This document shows, one piece after another, positions 1-8,799 of a stretch of DNA of 64,000 nucleotides (its first letter is position 1; each line of letters begins with the position of its first letter). The notes under the pieces were generated by a model. That model saw only the letters and a list, made by a program, of their open reading frames with translations, did no database searches and was not told the origin of the DNA. Source of the stretch: Psychrobacter sp. JCM 18902. Its GTDB lineage: Bacteria; Pseudomonadota; Gammaproteobacteria; Pseudomonadales; Moraxellaceae. The position numbers and the translations under genes are program-made. The DNA is taken from the NCBI RefSeq assembly GCF_904846615.1, contig NZ_CAJHBK010000001.1:1-64000 (forward strand). Reading direction: 5' to 3'.

Positions 1-2830
1 CCTCACCATCACCGCTGACGTTAGTCACGCAGCGTGCGCATAGTTCTGGATGTGCACTATCGGTACCGATATCATCACGGATATGCCAGCAGCGTACGCA
101 CTTGGTGCCAGTTGCGGCGCTCACCTTGACCACTAAGTCTACTGATTCATCCGTGCTGGCGTCAGTTTGCTCATCTGTGTTTGTTTTATCGGCAGGAGCG
201 TCGCTCATTGGTTTCAAAGTTGCGCTACTAGTGATTAGTACAAAGCGCAGCTCTTCGCCCAGCTTGGCCAAGCTTTCATGCATTGCACCGTCAGCATATA
301 GATTAACATCGGCAGACAAGTTAGCGTTGATGATTTTTTCACCACGTGCGGTCTCGATATGTTTATTGACCATATCCTTTGCCAACATGATACGTTGCCA
401 GTCATCGTTGCTGATCGCACTTAGCTCAAATTCTGGAAATTTGTACCATTCTTCAGTAAATACATAACTGTCAGCGCCATGCAATACTTCCCACGCTTCT
501 TGTGCCGTGAATGACAAAATCGGCGTAATCCAGCGAATGAGTGCCTGAACGATATGGTAAATCGCCGTTTGCGCAGAGCGACGCGGTTGTCCATCAGTCT
601 GAGTCGTATACTGACGATCTTTGATAATATCTAAATAGAAACTGCCCAAATCTTGCGAACAGAACGCAGTAATATGCTGGGTGACTTGGTGAAAATCCAT
701 CGCATCATAAGCACTGATGATTTGTGCTTGCACGGTTTGCGCGCGCTCAATGATGAATTTATCAAGGCTGACCAGCTCATTGATATCGACGCTGTTGGTC
801 GCAGGATCAAAGTCATCGGTATTGGCAAGTAAGAAACGCAGGGTGTTACGGATACGGCGATACATATCGATTGCGCCTTTAAAGACCGTTTTACCCGCGC
901 TCATCTCATAACGATAGTCGCTTGATGCAATCCACAAACGCAGCATGTCCGCGCCTGTTTTGTTGATCTCTTCCTGCGGCGTGATGATATTGCCAAGTGA
1001 CTTACTCATCTTGCGACCGTTTTCATCAACCACAAAACCATGCGTCAGTACTTGCTTAAATGGTGGGCGACCGTACATGGCTTCTGAGGTCAATAATGAA
1101 GTCTGGAACCAACCGCGATGTTGGTCAGAGCCTTCCAAGTAGATATCAGCTGGATTGGTCAATTCATCGCGTTGTTCAAGTACGGCAAAATGCGTCGTGC
1201 CAGAGTCAAACCAAACGTCTAAGGTGTCGGTTGCTTTGTCATAGTCCGCGGCTTCCGCCCCTAAGAAATCTTCACAGCTGGCATCAAACCAAGCTTCCAC
1301 ACCGCCCGCATCGATTTTTTGTGCAGCGACTTCCATCAGCTCAAGCGTGTTTGGATGCAGCTCGCCTGTTTCTTTATGGGTAAAGAAAGTAATCGGCACG
1401 CCCCATGTACGCTGACGTGAGATACACCAATCTGGTCGACCCGTCATCATGGCTTCGATACGGTTTTGTCCCCATGCTGGTGTCCAGCTTACTGCTGGGA
1501 TATCAGCAAGTGCACGCTCACGCAGACCTTTGGTTTCCATATTGATAAACCACTGCGGCGTTGCGCGGAAAATAATCGGTGACTTATGACGCCAGCAATG
1601 CGGATAGCTGTGCTCAATCTTGGTATGACTGATTAGATGTCCATTGTCATGCAGTGCGGCGATGATTTTTGGATTGGCCTTATAAATGTGCTCGCCCGCA
1701 AATACCGCTGCGCTGTCCAGATAAACGCCCGTACCACTGACTGGGTTTTCAACGGGTAAGTTATATTTAAGACCTACGATATAATCGTCAAGACCGTGAC
1801 CGGGTGCTGTATGGACGAGGCCAGTACCACTATCTGTGGTTACGTGATCGCCTAGGATTAATGGCACTTGACGGTCTGCAATCAGTGGATGCTGAGCACG
1901 CAAGCCTTCAAGCTCGCGCCCAGATACGGTAGCTAACACACCCTGATTGCTAAGTTTAAGTTCAGTTAATGCTGTTTCAACCAAATCCGCGGCTAGTAGT
2001 AAATTACCTTTTTCAGTCGCCACCACACTATAGTTATGCTCAGGATGTACAGAGATGGCTTGGTTAGCAGGTAGCGTCCAAGGGGTCGTCGTCCAAATAA
2101 CAGCGGCGATATTGCCTGCTACGTCAGCCAACGAGGCAACCTTATCGGTATCCAAAACATCGAAGCTCACATAGATAGCATCAGACACTTTATCTTGGTA
2201 TTCCACTTCCGCCTCAGCCAGCGCAGAGCTACAGTCTAAGCACCAGTTGACCGGCTTCATACCGCGAGTCACATGACCATTGTCATAAATTTTGGCCAAT
2301 GCGCGCACGATGTTGGCTTCTTGGTGGAAGTTCATCGTTAGATAAGGATTGTCCCAATCGCCAAATACGCCTAGACGTTTAAAATCCGCCTTTTGCAATT
2401 CAATCTGGGTACTCGCATACTCGCGGCACAGGCCACGGAATTCAGTGGCGGAGACTTTTTGACCAACCTTGCCGACTTTGGCTTCGACCTTTTGCTCGAT
2501 AGGCAGACCATGACAGTCCCAACCAGGGACATAAGGCGCATCAAAGCCGGATAGCGTTTTTGACTTCACGATAATGTCTTTGAGTACTTTATTAACCGCG
2601 TGACCCAAGTGAATCTGACCGTTAGCGTAAGGAGGGCCATCGTGCAAAATGTATTTGGTCGCCCCAGCACGTGCCTGACGAATTTTGCCGTACACATCAT
2701 CCGCTTCCCAAGCAGCAAGCCAATCTGGCTCGCGCTTGGCAAGGTTGGCACGCATCGCAAATGGCGTATCGGCAAGGTTTAGCGTGTCTTTATAATCCTG
2801 GCTTGGCGTATCAGTACTTTTATCAGTCAT
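1..2830 (-). CDS. ileS: Isoleucyl-tRNA synthetase, 3' end cut by window edge
   Basis: Class I aminoacyl-tRNA synthetase that charges tRNA-Ile in the cytoplasm. The reading frame is open from the ATG at 2830 to the window edge, about 943 codons, so only the last few residues are missing (family length about 940). The signature HLGH lies at residues 74-77 after GPPYANGQI, and KMSKS lies at residues 607-611 (bases 998-1012). Near the C-terminus two Cys-x-x-Cys pairs (CVRC and CARC) form the zinc-binding region that holds the 3' end of the tRNA in this family. No good Shine-Dalgarno is visible before the ATG, but no alternative start lies close upstream in frame. The usual partners ribF and lspA are not upstream; lspA may lie outside the window. 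Confidence 0.97.
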   Translation of the reverse strand, partial: MTDKSTDTPSQDYKDTLNLADTPFAMRANLAKREPDWLAAWEADDVYGKIRQARAGATKYILHDGPPYANGQIHLGHAVNKVLKDIIVKSKTLSGFDAPYVPGWDCHGLPIEQKVEAKVGKVGQKVSATEFRGLCREYASTQIELQKADFKRLGVFGDWDNPYLTMNFHQEANIVRALAKIYDNGHVTRGMKPVNWCLDCSSALAEAEVEYQDKVSDAIYVSFDVLDTDKVASLADVAGNIAAVIWTTTPWTLPANQAISVHPEHNYSVVATEKGNLLLAADLVETALTELKLSNQGVLATVSGRELEGLRAQHPLIADRQVPLILGDHVTTDSGTGLVHTAPGHGLDDYIVGLKYNLPVENPVSGTGVYLDSAAVFAGEHIYKANPKIIAALHDNGHLISHTKIEHSYPHCWRHKSPIIFRATPQWFINMETKGLRERALADIPAVSWTPAWGQNRIEAMMTGRPDWCISRQRTWGVPITFFTHKETGELHPNTLELMEVAAQKIDAGGVEAWFDASCEDFLGAEAADYDKATDTLDVWFDSGTTHFAVLEQRDELTNPADIYLEGSDQHRGWFQTSLLTSEAMYGRPPFKQVLTHGFVVDENGRKMSKSLGNIITPQEEINKTGADMLRLWIASSDYRYEMSAGKTVFKGAIDMYRRIRNTLRFLLANTDDFDPATNSVDINELVSLDKFIIERAQTVQAQIISAYDAMDFHQVTQHITAFCSQDLGSFYLDIIKDRQYTTQTDGQPRRSAQTAIYHIVQALIRWITPILSFTAQEAWEVLHGADSYVFTEEWYKFPEFELSAISNDDWQRIMLAKDMVNKHIETARGEKIINANLSADVNLYADGAMHESLAKLGEELRFVLITSSATLKPMSDAPADKTNTDEQTDASTDESVDLVVKVSAATGTKCVRCWHIRDDIGTDSAHPELCARCVTNVSGDGE

Positions 2831-3255
2831 AGAAGGTGTCTTTTTAGAAAATGGATTAAAAATCGATGTAAAGTCAGATGTGACATTTAGGGTAATGCTT
2901 AGCTGGCTGCTTAACCGTTGATGATCGCTTTCTCACTTATAATATATCGCTGTGCATCAACGTCATAAATATGCTCACGTCAATAATAAATGCTATCGAG
3001 ACGAATGCAACATAAAATATGCTTATGGATAATAAAATACCGTGATAGCAATAAACTAAAAAGAGGCAATGAGATTGGCAGCTATTATATGACAAAAAAG
3101 CTAGGGTAAAAAGAGCTGGTCAGTATTGTCCTTATTTTAGCCAAAACCAATTATTTATATGAGTGATGCATCACCTATTGAATCATACGGATGGCAAGTG
3201 CCATTGTCTACCGACTGGACTCTAAATAATTGGACTCTAAACAGCAGGCTAAGCA
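2831..3255. other. Intergenic spacer upstream of ileS
   Basis: No credible gene. It holds the ileS leader on the minus strand (an AT-rich stretch around 2935-2950 could supply a -10 element) and, near its right end, a 15-bp-period direct repeat with TGGACTCTAAA at 3216-3226 and 3231-3241. Confidence 0.5.
3216..3241. repeat. Two-unit direct repeat, 15-bp period
   Basis: TGGACTCTAAA occurs at 3216-3226 and again at 3231-3241. It is one of several short tandem duplications found in spacers of this window. Confidence 0.6.
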
Positions 3256-3807
3256 TTAAAAAACGGATGATAACCATAAGCGCAATTTAAGCGACCATAA
3301 GGGTTGAATGCCCGTCAAACCTTGAGTCATCTCGCCATTCTTTAAGATGACATACGAAGGCGTCACTTGTCCTTGCCAATCAGCGAAGATGCTGCCTTCT
3401 TGATCATTTATCGTCGTAAAGCGATAGCTATTTTCATTAAGGTAGCGGTGCAGCTCTTGGTCAGTGCCTGATTTAATGGCAATCGTAACGACCGGATAAT
3501 CATTTGCGGCGGCAAGTTTGTCTATGGTCGGCGAGGTGATACTACAAATGGGACACCACGTGCCCCAAAAATACACCAGCGTTGGTTGTTCATTGCTCAG
3601 CGCCGCTAAGTCAACAACTTGCCCTTGATGATCGGTCAGTTGCAATTGCGGGTTGGCTGGCATGATAGGTTGTCGCCACCAATTAATAGCGGTATAAATA
3701 ACAGCAAATACCAAGCCATATATGAGGAGATTTTTAGCGATAGACAACCCCTTTTGCTTGGGCGTTTTCTTTGGCTTTTTAATGGATTTTTCAGTATCAG
3801 TTGTCAT
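3256..3807 (-). CDS. ScsD/TlpA-like membrane-anchored thiol-disulfide oxidoreductase
   Basis: 183-residue thioredoxin-fold protein. A lysine-rich cytoplasmic N-terminus (residues 1-24) is followed by one membrane segment (about 25-44), so the catalytic domain should face the periplasm. The active site is WCPIC with cysteines at 85 and 88, preceded by LVYFWGTW; the cis-proline loop is VTPSY near residue 150. The CPIC dipeptide and the lack of a long insertion resemble the ScsD/MtbDsbE branch of TlpA-like proteins more than cytochrome-c DsbE. The partner is unknown: no DsbD/ScsB or cytochrome c maturation genes are in the window. It lies downstream of the GNAT/nitrilase gene but is separated from it by a terminator at 3853-3872. 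Confidence 0.85.
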   Translation of the reverse strand: MTTDTEKSIKKPKKTPKQKGLSIAKNLLIYGLVFAVIYTAINWWRQPIMPANPQLQLTDHQGQVVDLAALSNEQPTLVYFWGTWCPICSITSPTIDKLAAANDYPVVTIAIKSGTDQELHRYLNENSYRFTTINDQEGSIFADWQGQVTPSYVILKNGEMTQGLTGIQPLWSLKLRLWLSSVF

Positions 3808-3844
3808 AGTGGCTACTTTTCTACTCTACATATTTTTGATAGAT

Positions 3845-3875
3845 AAAAATAAACGGCTGAAATGTCAGCCGTATT
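3845..3875 (-). terminator. Intrinsic terminator of the GNAT/carbon-nitrogen hydrolase gene
   Basis: Perfect 8-bp stem ACGGCTGA (3853-3860) with TCAGCCGT (3865-3872) and a 4-base loop. Read on the minus strand it is followed by TTTATTTTTAT, just after the stop codon at 3928. Confidence 0.75.
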
Positions 3876-3927
3876 ACTCATAAATTTTATTAAACCGTGT
3901 TCAGTGTTGGTATTTTAAAGTGACTGA

Positions 3928-5565
3928 TTAAGGTTTTTGCGCACGGTTTTGTAATGGGTCACCGAGCAGGACACTACCAGAGTTTTCGAGGCGCTCATCA
4001 TCGCTTAGCTTACTGGCTGATACTTTAGATTTTCTTTTCCATTTCAAACTATACAAGTCATCACGGCGATCAAGCAGATTATGTACCGAGCCTTCGTTAC
4101 GGACATGAATAAGCTTGTCTAAGTTCACATCTGAGAAGAATACCATCTCAGTGTTGGCAGTGGTTTCTGCCATAATCGCATCATGCGGGAAAGCAAAATC
4201 TGATGGCGAGAAGATAGAGGACTGCGCATATTGAATATCGAGACTTTCAACCTGTGGTAAGTTACCAACCGAACCACAAATCATCACATAGCATTCGTTT
4301 TCAATTGCACGTGCTTGGGCGCAGTGGCGCACGCGTAGATAGCCGTTTTGCGTATCTGTCCAAAAAGGCACGAACAAGATGTCCATGTCATCAAGTGCCA
4401 TGAGGCGGGCAAGCTCAGGGAATTCAACGTCATAACAGACCAAAATACCAATACGACCGGCATCGGTATCAAACACCTTAACCTCGTCACCGCCTTCGAT
4501 GACCCAAGCGCTACGCTCATGCGGGGTAATATGGATTTTGCGCTGCTCTTCGACCGTACCATCGCGGCGGCACAAGTAACTGACATTATATAACGTATCG
4601 TTCTCGTCCAAGTACGGCATCGAGCCTGTAATGACGTTGACGTTGTAGCTGACCGCTAAATGCGATATCTCATTTTTAAACCATTCGGTATAACCGGCTA
4701 AAAATCGAATAGCGACGTTTTGATCCGTCGATTCACACAGACCCATCAGCGGTGCGTTAAAGAACTCTGGTAAACAAGCAAAGTCAGAGTTGTAATCAGC
4801 CATAATATCGACAAAGAATTCGACTTGTTGCAGCAGCTCTTCAGGTGACTCGACTTCACGCATTTGCCATTGGATACCACCAATACGCACCTCAGACTTA
4901 CGAGTGTTTGGCTTATAGTCTTGCGGCTCGTAATAAATATTTGCCCACTCAAGTAGAGTAGCAAAACCTTTAGATTGTTTATCATCAGGCAGATAAGCCG
5001 TTAAGATACGCTTGACGATAAAGCCATTTGAGAGTTGGAAAGACAATGCAGAATCATGAATTTCACGAGCCGCGACGGCTTCAATATATTCGCCAGGTGT
5101 GAGATCTTGATGGTTATGATAGTTCGGGATACGACCACCAGCCAAAATAGCTCGGAAGTTTAACTGGCGACACAGCTCTTTACGGGCATCGTATAATCGA
5201 CGTCCTAGGCGATAACCACGGTATTCAGGGTCGATCAGCGCATCTAGACCGTAAATAGCATCGCCTTCAGGGTTGTCTCTGATAATCTCTTTATGACCAA
5301 TCAAGTCGTCGTAGGTGTGCGGGTTAGAAAACGTGGCATAATCAACACGCATAGATAATACGATACCAATCAATTGATCATGATCAAATAAAGCGATCTG
5401 ACCTTCAGGGAAGGCATCGATTAAGGTATTGATAGTGTTCTTTGACCATGCACCGCCCAAGTTGACATAGACACGATCCATCAGTGCTTTTAATTGTGGA
5501 TAGTCTTTTTTCTTGATTTCAGCGATGGTTAGATGAAAGTCGTCTAGTTTTTCTATTTTGCTCAT
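3928..5565 (-). CDS. Bifunctional GNAT acetyltransferase / carbon-nitrogen hydrolase fusion
   Basis: 545-residue two-domain protein. Residues about 10-220 are a GNAT domain, with the acetyl-CoA loop EYRGYRLGRRLY near 114-125. Residues about 226-515 are a nitrilase-superfamily domain with the expected catalytic triad Glu267 (LPEFF), Lys343 (RKIH) and Cys377 (LVCYDVEFPE). This fused family is known in many bacteria, but substrate and product of either half are not established. The nitrilase half could hydrolyse an amide and the GNAT half acylate a related amine; that is conjecture. The start at 5565 is chosen over the longer frame to 5673 because AGGA sits 6 bases before it and the upstream 36 residues look non-coding. 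It is transcribed alone. Confidence 0.88.
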   Translation of the reverse strand: MSKIEKLDDFHLTIAEIKKKDYPQLKALMDRVYVNLGGAWSKNTINTLIDAFPEGQIALFDHDQLIGIVLSMRVDYATFSNPHTYDDLIGHKEIIRDNPEGDAIYGLDALIDPEYRGYRLGRRLYDARKELCRQLNFRAILAGGRIPNYHNHQDLTPGEYIEAVAAREIHDSALSFQLSNGFIVKRILTAYLPDDKQSKGFATLLEWANIYYEPQDYKPNTRKSEVRIGGIQWQMREVESPEELLQQVEFFVDIMADYNSDFACLPEFFNAPLMGLCESTDQNVAIRFLAGYTEWFKNEISHLAVSYNVNVITGSMPYLDENDTLYNVSYLCRRDGTVEEQRKIHITPHERSAWVIEGGDEVKVFDTDAGRIGILVCYDVEFPELARLMALDDMDILFVPFWTDTQNGYLRVRHCAQARAIENECYVMICGSVGNLPQVESLDIQYAQSSIFSPSDFAFPHDAIMAETTANTEMVFFSDVNLDKLIHVRNEGSVHNLLDRRDDLYSLKWKRKSKVSASKLSDDERLENSGSVLLGDPLQNRAQKP

Positions 5566-6147
5566 AATGTTCCTGTTTTGGATCTTTATTAATTTTAGTG
5601 ATATCAAATAGCATGCGTTGCCACAATTTGGTTGGCAATTTTTTGTGTAAAAAAAGTGATAAAAATATTCCAATCATAAAATATTACCGTTACAATCAAT
5701 TATCATTGTATTTACAATAAGTTATGAAGATAATTTATCTTATAACTTCTGTCAGCTTTGGCGTTACTGACATGTTTTTTGAACCTCATATCATTTTAAA
5801 GTAGCTATAAATTTAAATTAAAGTGACTATAAATTGAAGTGACTATAAAATTTTTCATAATGTTCACAAACATTCGTTGGGGTTAATACAAGCCAAGTGT
5901 TTGGTACAGCTTCTAACCTGAGGGTGTCAGTACAGATATTCTGTTAGCTTAACATTATTTTTAAATAGCATATCTTAGGGCGCTTCGTTTTGGTCTATTT
6001 GTTTTGCTCGTTATCATAACAAGCTACTCAAGTAATGACAGTTTAACGTGGTAACTATTTGCTACGTTTTTGTGAGTCGCTGTCTTTTTTCATTGGGGCA
6101 TCGTTTTGTTTAGCCGTATTTAATCGGTTTTTTAGGATTTTTTTATT
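5566..6147. other. Divergent intergenic region
   Basis: About 580 bp between two divergent genes, strongly A/T-rich, with no convincing ORF. It must hold both promoters. It contains the 17-bp-period repeat at 5798-5853. Confidence 0.5.
5798..5853. repeat. Three degenerate tandem units of AAAGTGACTATAAATT
   Basis: Units AAAGTAGCTATAAATTT (from 5798), AAAGTGACTATAAATTG (5820-5836) and AAGTGACTATAAAATTT (5837-5853). On the reverse strand each reads TATAGTCACTT-like, resembling the right end of the inverted-repeat element at 22179-22289. Confidence 0.6.
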
Positions 6148-6777
6148 ATGCCCTCAAGTCACAACAATAGAGTCAGTAGCTGGGATGAGATAGAAGACTC
6201 AGCGCTGGTTCAATTGGTGTATGTTAGTAGTTTGACGCTTGTTTCACGTTTAAGCGCCTCTATATTTGATGAAGTAGAATGTCATGCGCGTAACTATAAT
6301 CAACAGCATGGCATTACAGGTACTCTATGTTATGGTAGTGGTCATTTTTTGCAATGCATCGAGGGTGAGAAAGCGCACGTATTTGCCTTAAAGCAACGCA
6401 TATTTGCGGATAAGCGCCATAAGAATACTGAAATATTGCTGTTGCAGACGATAGAACATCGCCGTTTTGCGGATTGGCGTATGCGCTTATTATTTTTAGA
6501 GCGTTGGTTATGGTCACCAGCGAGCAAAAAGCAAGCCGCACAGTTATCGCCATATTTGCCATTTGCGCCGCATAATTGGTCGCCTGATGGTACCGAGAAT
6601 TTTTTACAAATCATCAAAACCTTTGATACGCCGCCACATATCAAAGCGGCCGGTATTACCTACAATGCACTGGGCAACATGTTTCGTCATATCGCCGCCC
6701 CGCATCAAGCATTTTTAATCGTTCAAGGTGTTTTAAGTGTGTTATTAGTGGTAGCGCTAGTGTTGTTATTTTTATAA
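6148..6777 (+). CDS. BLUF-domain blue-light photoreceptor with C-terminal membrane anchor
   Basis: 209-residue flavin photoreceptor. The BLUF domain spans residues about 20-115. The flavin-switch Tyr25 (LVYVSSLT), Asn49 or Asn51, the block GITGTLCYGSGHFLQ with the switch Gln69, IEGEKAHV, and FADWRM (Trp110/Met112) are all present, so FAD binding and light response are expected. In the PixD/AppA family blue light rearranges the Tyr-Gln-flavin hydrogen bonds. Residues about 120-185 have no recognised effector domain. The last ~22 residues (LIVQGVLSVLLVVALVLLFL region) are a hydrophobic tail ending at the C-terminus, suggesting tail anchoring in the inner membrane; the soluble Acinetobacter BlsA lacks this. 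AGGA lies before the ATG. No photolyase or regulator gene adjoins it. Confidence 0.93.
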   Translation: MPSSHNNRVSSWDEIEDSALVQLVYVSSLTLVSRLSASIFDEVECHARNYNQQHGITGTLCYGSGHFLQCIEGEKAHVFALKQRIFADKRHKNTEILLLQTIEHRRFADWRMRLLFLERWLWSPASKKQAAQLSPYLPFAPHNWSPDGTENFLQIIKTFDTPPHIKAAGITYNALGNMFRHIAAPHQAFLIVQGVLSVLLVVALVLLFL

Positions 6778-6796
6778 ATAATCGCTTTTATAAGCC

Positions 6797-6836
6797 AAAA
6801 AAAGACGCTAAACCATCACGTTTAGCGTCTTTTTCA
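6797..6836. terminator. Bidirectional intrinsic terminator
   Basis: Stem AAAAGACGCTAAAC (6800-6813) with GTTTAGCGTCTTTT (6820-6833), loop CATCAC, A-run on the left and T-run on the right. It serves the BLUF gene and the convergent dehydrogenase. Confidence 0.9.
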
Positions 6837-6872
6837 TACTCTTATTTATTACTTTAATTATTAAATAAGCAC

Positions 6873-8318
6873 TTACATATCAAAAATCTTTCCACGGTTC
6901 ATAATATTATTTGGATCAAAGACCTTTTTGACCTCGCGCAAATATTCAATCTCAATCTCGCTGCGGCTATATTGTAAATAAGGCTTTTTAGTCATACCGA
7001 CGCCATGCTCAGCCGAAACCGAACCGCCATATTTTTGCACGGTTTCAAACACATACTTATTAACAACCTGACATTCAGCAAAGAAATCATCTTTGCTCAT
7101 GTTTTCAGGCTTTAGAATATTAAGGTGCAAGTTACCATCACCGATATGCCCGAACCAGCAAACCTCAAAGTCAGGGTAGTTGCTGCTGACGATGTGATCA
7201 ATATCGGTGATAAACTCAGGGACATAGCTTATCAGTACAGATACATCGTTTTTATAAGGCGTAAATACTGAGATGGTCTCGGAGATGTATTCGCGCAATT
7301 TCCACAGCTCTTCAGCCTGTGCCAAGCTCTGGCTCATGACACCATCGACGACCCAGCCTTGCTCCATACAATGCTCAAATATCGCCATGGCTTTATCCAT
7401 GATCGGCTCGTACGGCGCTTCGAACTCTAATAGCGTATAGAACTTGGTGCGCGACTCAAAGGGCTCTTGTACTTGACCATGTGCCATCAGCTTATCAATA
7501 GCCACATCATCAAAGAATTCAAAAGCGGTCAAATCAATCTTCGCTTGAAAGGCTGATAGCACATTCATCACATCGTTAAAGCTGTCCATGCCCAGCACCA
7601 TGACATTTAAGTCTTGTGGCTGACGCTCAAGCTTGATTTGCGCATGGGTGACAAGCCCAAGCGTGCCTTCGCTACCGATAAATAATTGGCGCAAGTCATA
7701 ACCAGTAGCGTTTTTGACCATACCGCGATTGAGCTGCAAGATATCGCCTTTACCAGTGACCACTGTCAGCCCCATGATCCATTGACGAGTCATGCCGTAG
7801 CGTATGACTTTGATACCGCCTGCATTGGTGCCAATATTGCCACCGATTTGACTTGAGCCAGCTGAGGCAAAGTCAACAGGATAATAAAGGTCTTTCGATT
7901 CAGCAAATTGCTGCAACTGCTGCGTGATGACGCCTGCTTCGACTTCAACTATTCGATCGGCTGGATAAAACTGTCCGATATGGTTCATCTTATCCATACT
8001 GACGACAATCTCGCCATTGGCGGCGACAGCACCAGCAGATAGACCAGTACGACCGCCACTTGGCGTTAACACCACATTGTGCTCATTGGCAAGCAATACA
8101 ATCGCTTGTACTTGCTCAGTAGTCTTCGGAAAGACGATGGCAGCAGCAGCAGGCGCAAAATGCTTAGTCCAGTCTTTGCCCCAATGCTCTAAGCTCTCAG
8201 GGTCGGTTTTGATTTGGCTGGCGTCAAACTGATGGGCATCCATCAAAGTGCTCAAAATAGTTTGAACAGCAGCTGTTGTATGGGTTGCAGAGGTGCTTTG
8301 GCTAGATAAAGAAGTCAT
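6873..8318 (-). CDS. FAD-linked D-2-hydroxyacid (probably D-2-hydroxyglutarate) dehydrogenase
   Basis: 481-residue GlcD/DLD-type flavoprotein. The PCMH FAD domain occupies residues about 50-230, with PSGGRTGLSAGAV and IGGNIGTNAGGIKVIRYGMT binding the cofactor. The C-terminal FAD-oxidase domain carries HIGDGNLHLN and SAEHGVGMTKK, which include the conserved metal/substrate histidines. Family members oxidise D-lactate, glycolate or D-2-hydroxyglutarate and pass electrons to ETF or quinone. It lies divergently beside serA; in Pseudomonas a D-2-hydroxyglutarate dehydrogenase coupled to SerA removes the 2-hydroxyglutarate that SerA makes, so that substrate is favoured by context. The ATG at 8318 is chosen over the TTG two codons upstream, which would leave too little space to a purine-rich GAGA. 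Confidence 0.85.
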   Translation of the reverse strand: MTSLSSQSTSATHTTAAVQTILSTLMDAHQFDASQIKTDPESLEHWGKDWTKHFAPAAAAIVFPKTTEQVQAIVLLANEHNVVLTPSGGRTGLSAGAVAANGEIVVSMDKMNHIGQFYPADRIVEVEAGVITQQLQQFAESKDLYYPVDFASAGSSQIGGNIGTNAGGIKVIRYGMTRQWIMGLTVVTGKGDILQLNRGMVKNATGYDLRQLFIGSEGTLGLVTHAQIKLERQPQDLNVMVLGMDSFNDVMNVLSAFQAKIDLTAFEFFDDVAIDKLMAHGQVQEPFESRTKFYTLLEFEAPYEPIMDKAMAIFEHCMEQGWVVDGVMSQSLAQAEELWKLREYISETISVFTPYKNDVSVLISYVPEFITDIDHIVSSNYPDFEVCWFGHIGDGNLHLNILKPENMSKDDFFAECQVVNKYVFETVQKYGGSVSAEHGVGMTKKPYLQYSRSEIEIEYLREVKKVFDPNNIMNRGKIFDM

Positions 8319-8799
8319 GGTCAAATCTCGGTATAAACGTAAGCGCTATGCCTAAAGGGGATTATTATATCGCTAAATGGATATAAACATAGCCACATAG
8401 GTATGTTTATATAGTACGTATTTATATGATTATAAGTGAGCCAGTAAAGCAATGATAGAAAGATGTCATGTTGCGTGCTTATATGGCGGTAAATGGTAAA
8501 AAATAGTTTAATAAACGTCGAACAGCGTGATTTACTATAGCATAAAAAGTTTTCAGGCTTGATAACCAATAATTCATCTAATCTGCTAACATCGCCGCCC
8601 AATTTTGTGTAAGATATCCAGACTGTTTTCGTTTCACCCACCCTATAGTTAAAGCATTGGTAAGTGGTTACGACGTTAACCTCATTTAATGTACTCAGTG
8701 TATGGTTTGCGCTTGGTTACTTTGTACCTACTTTAAACGGCTTCGACTACAGATTATCCCTCAGATAATTTCACAAGACAATTATAGGACAGTTCTCAT
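8319..8799. other. Divergent promoter region of the dehydrogenase and serA
   Basis: About 480 bp, A/T-rich. A 106-codon minus-strand frame (8321-8641) covers part of it but has no ribosome site, odd composition and no recognisable motif, so I treat the region as non-coding. It must contain two divergent promoters. I could not assign boxes with confidence. Confidence 0.45.

Noticed and set aside
8321..8641. 106-codon minus-strand ORF upstream of the FAD dehydrogenase
   Set aside because: No ribosome site, unusual Tyr/His/Ile-rich composition, and it fills the promoter space of two divergent genes.
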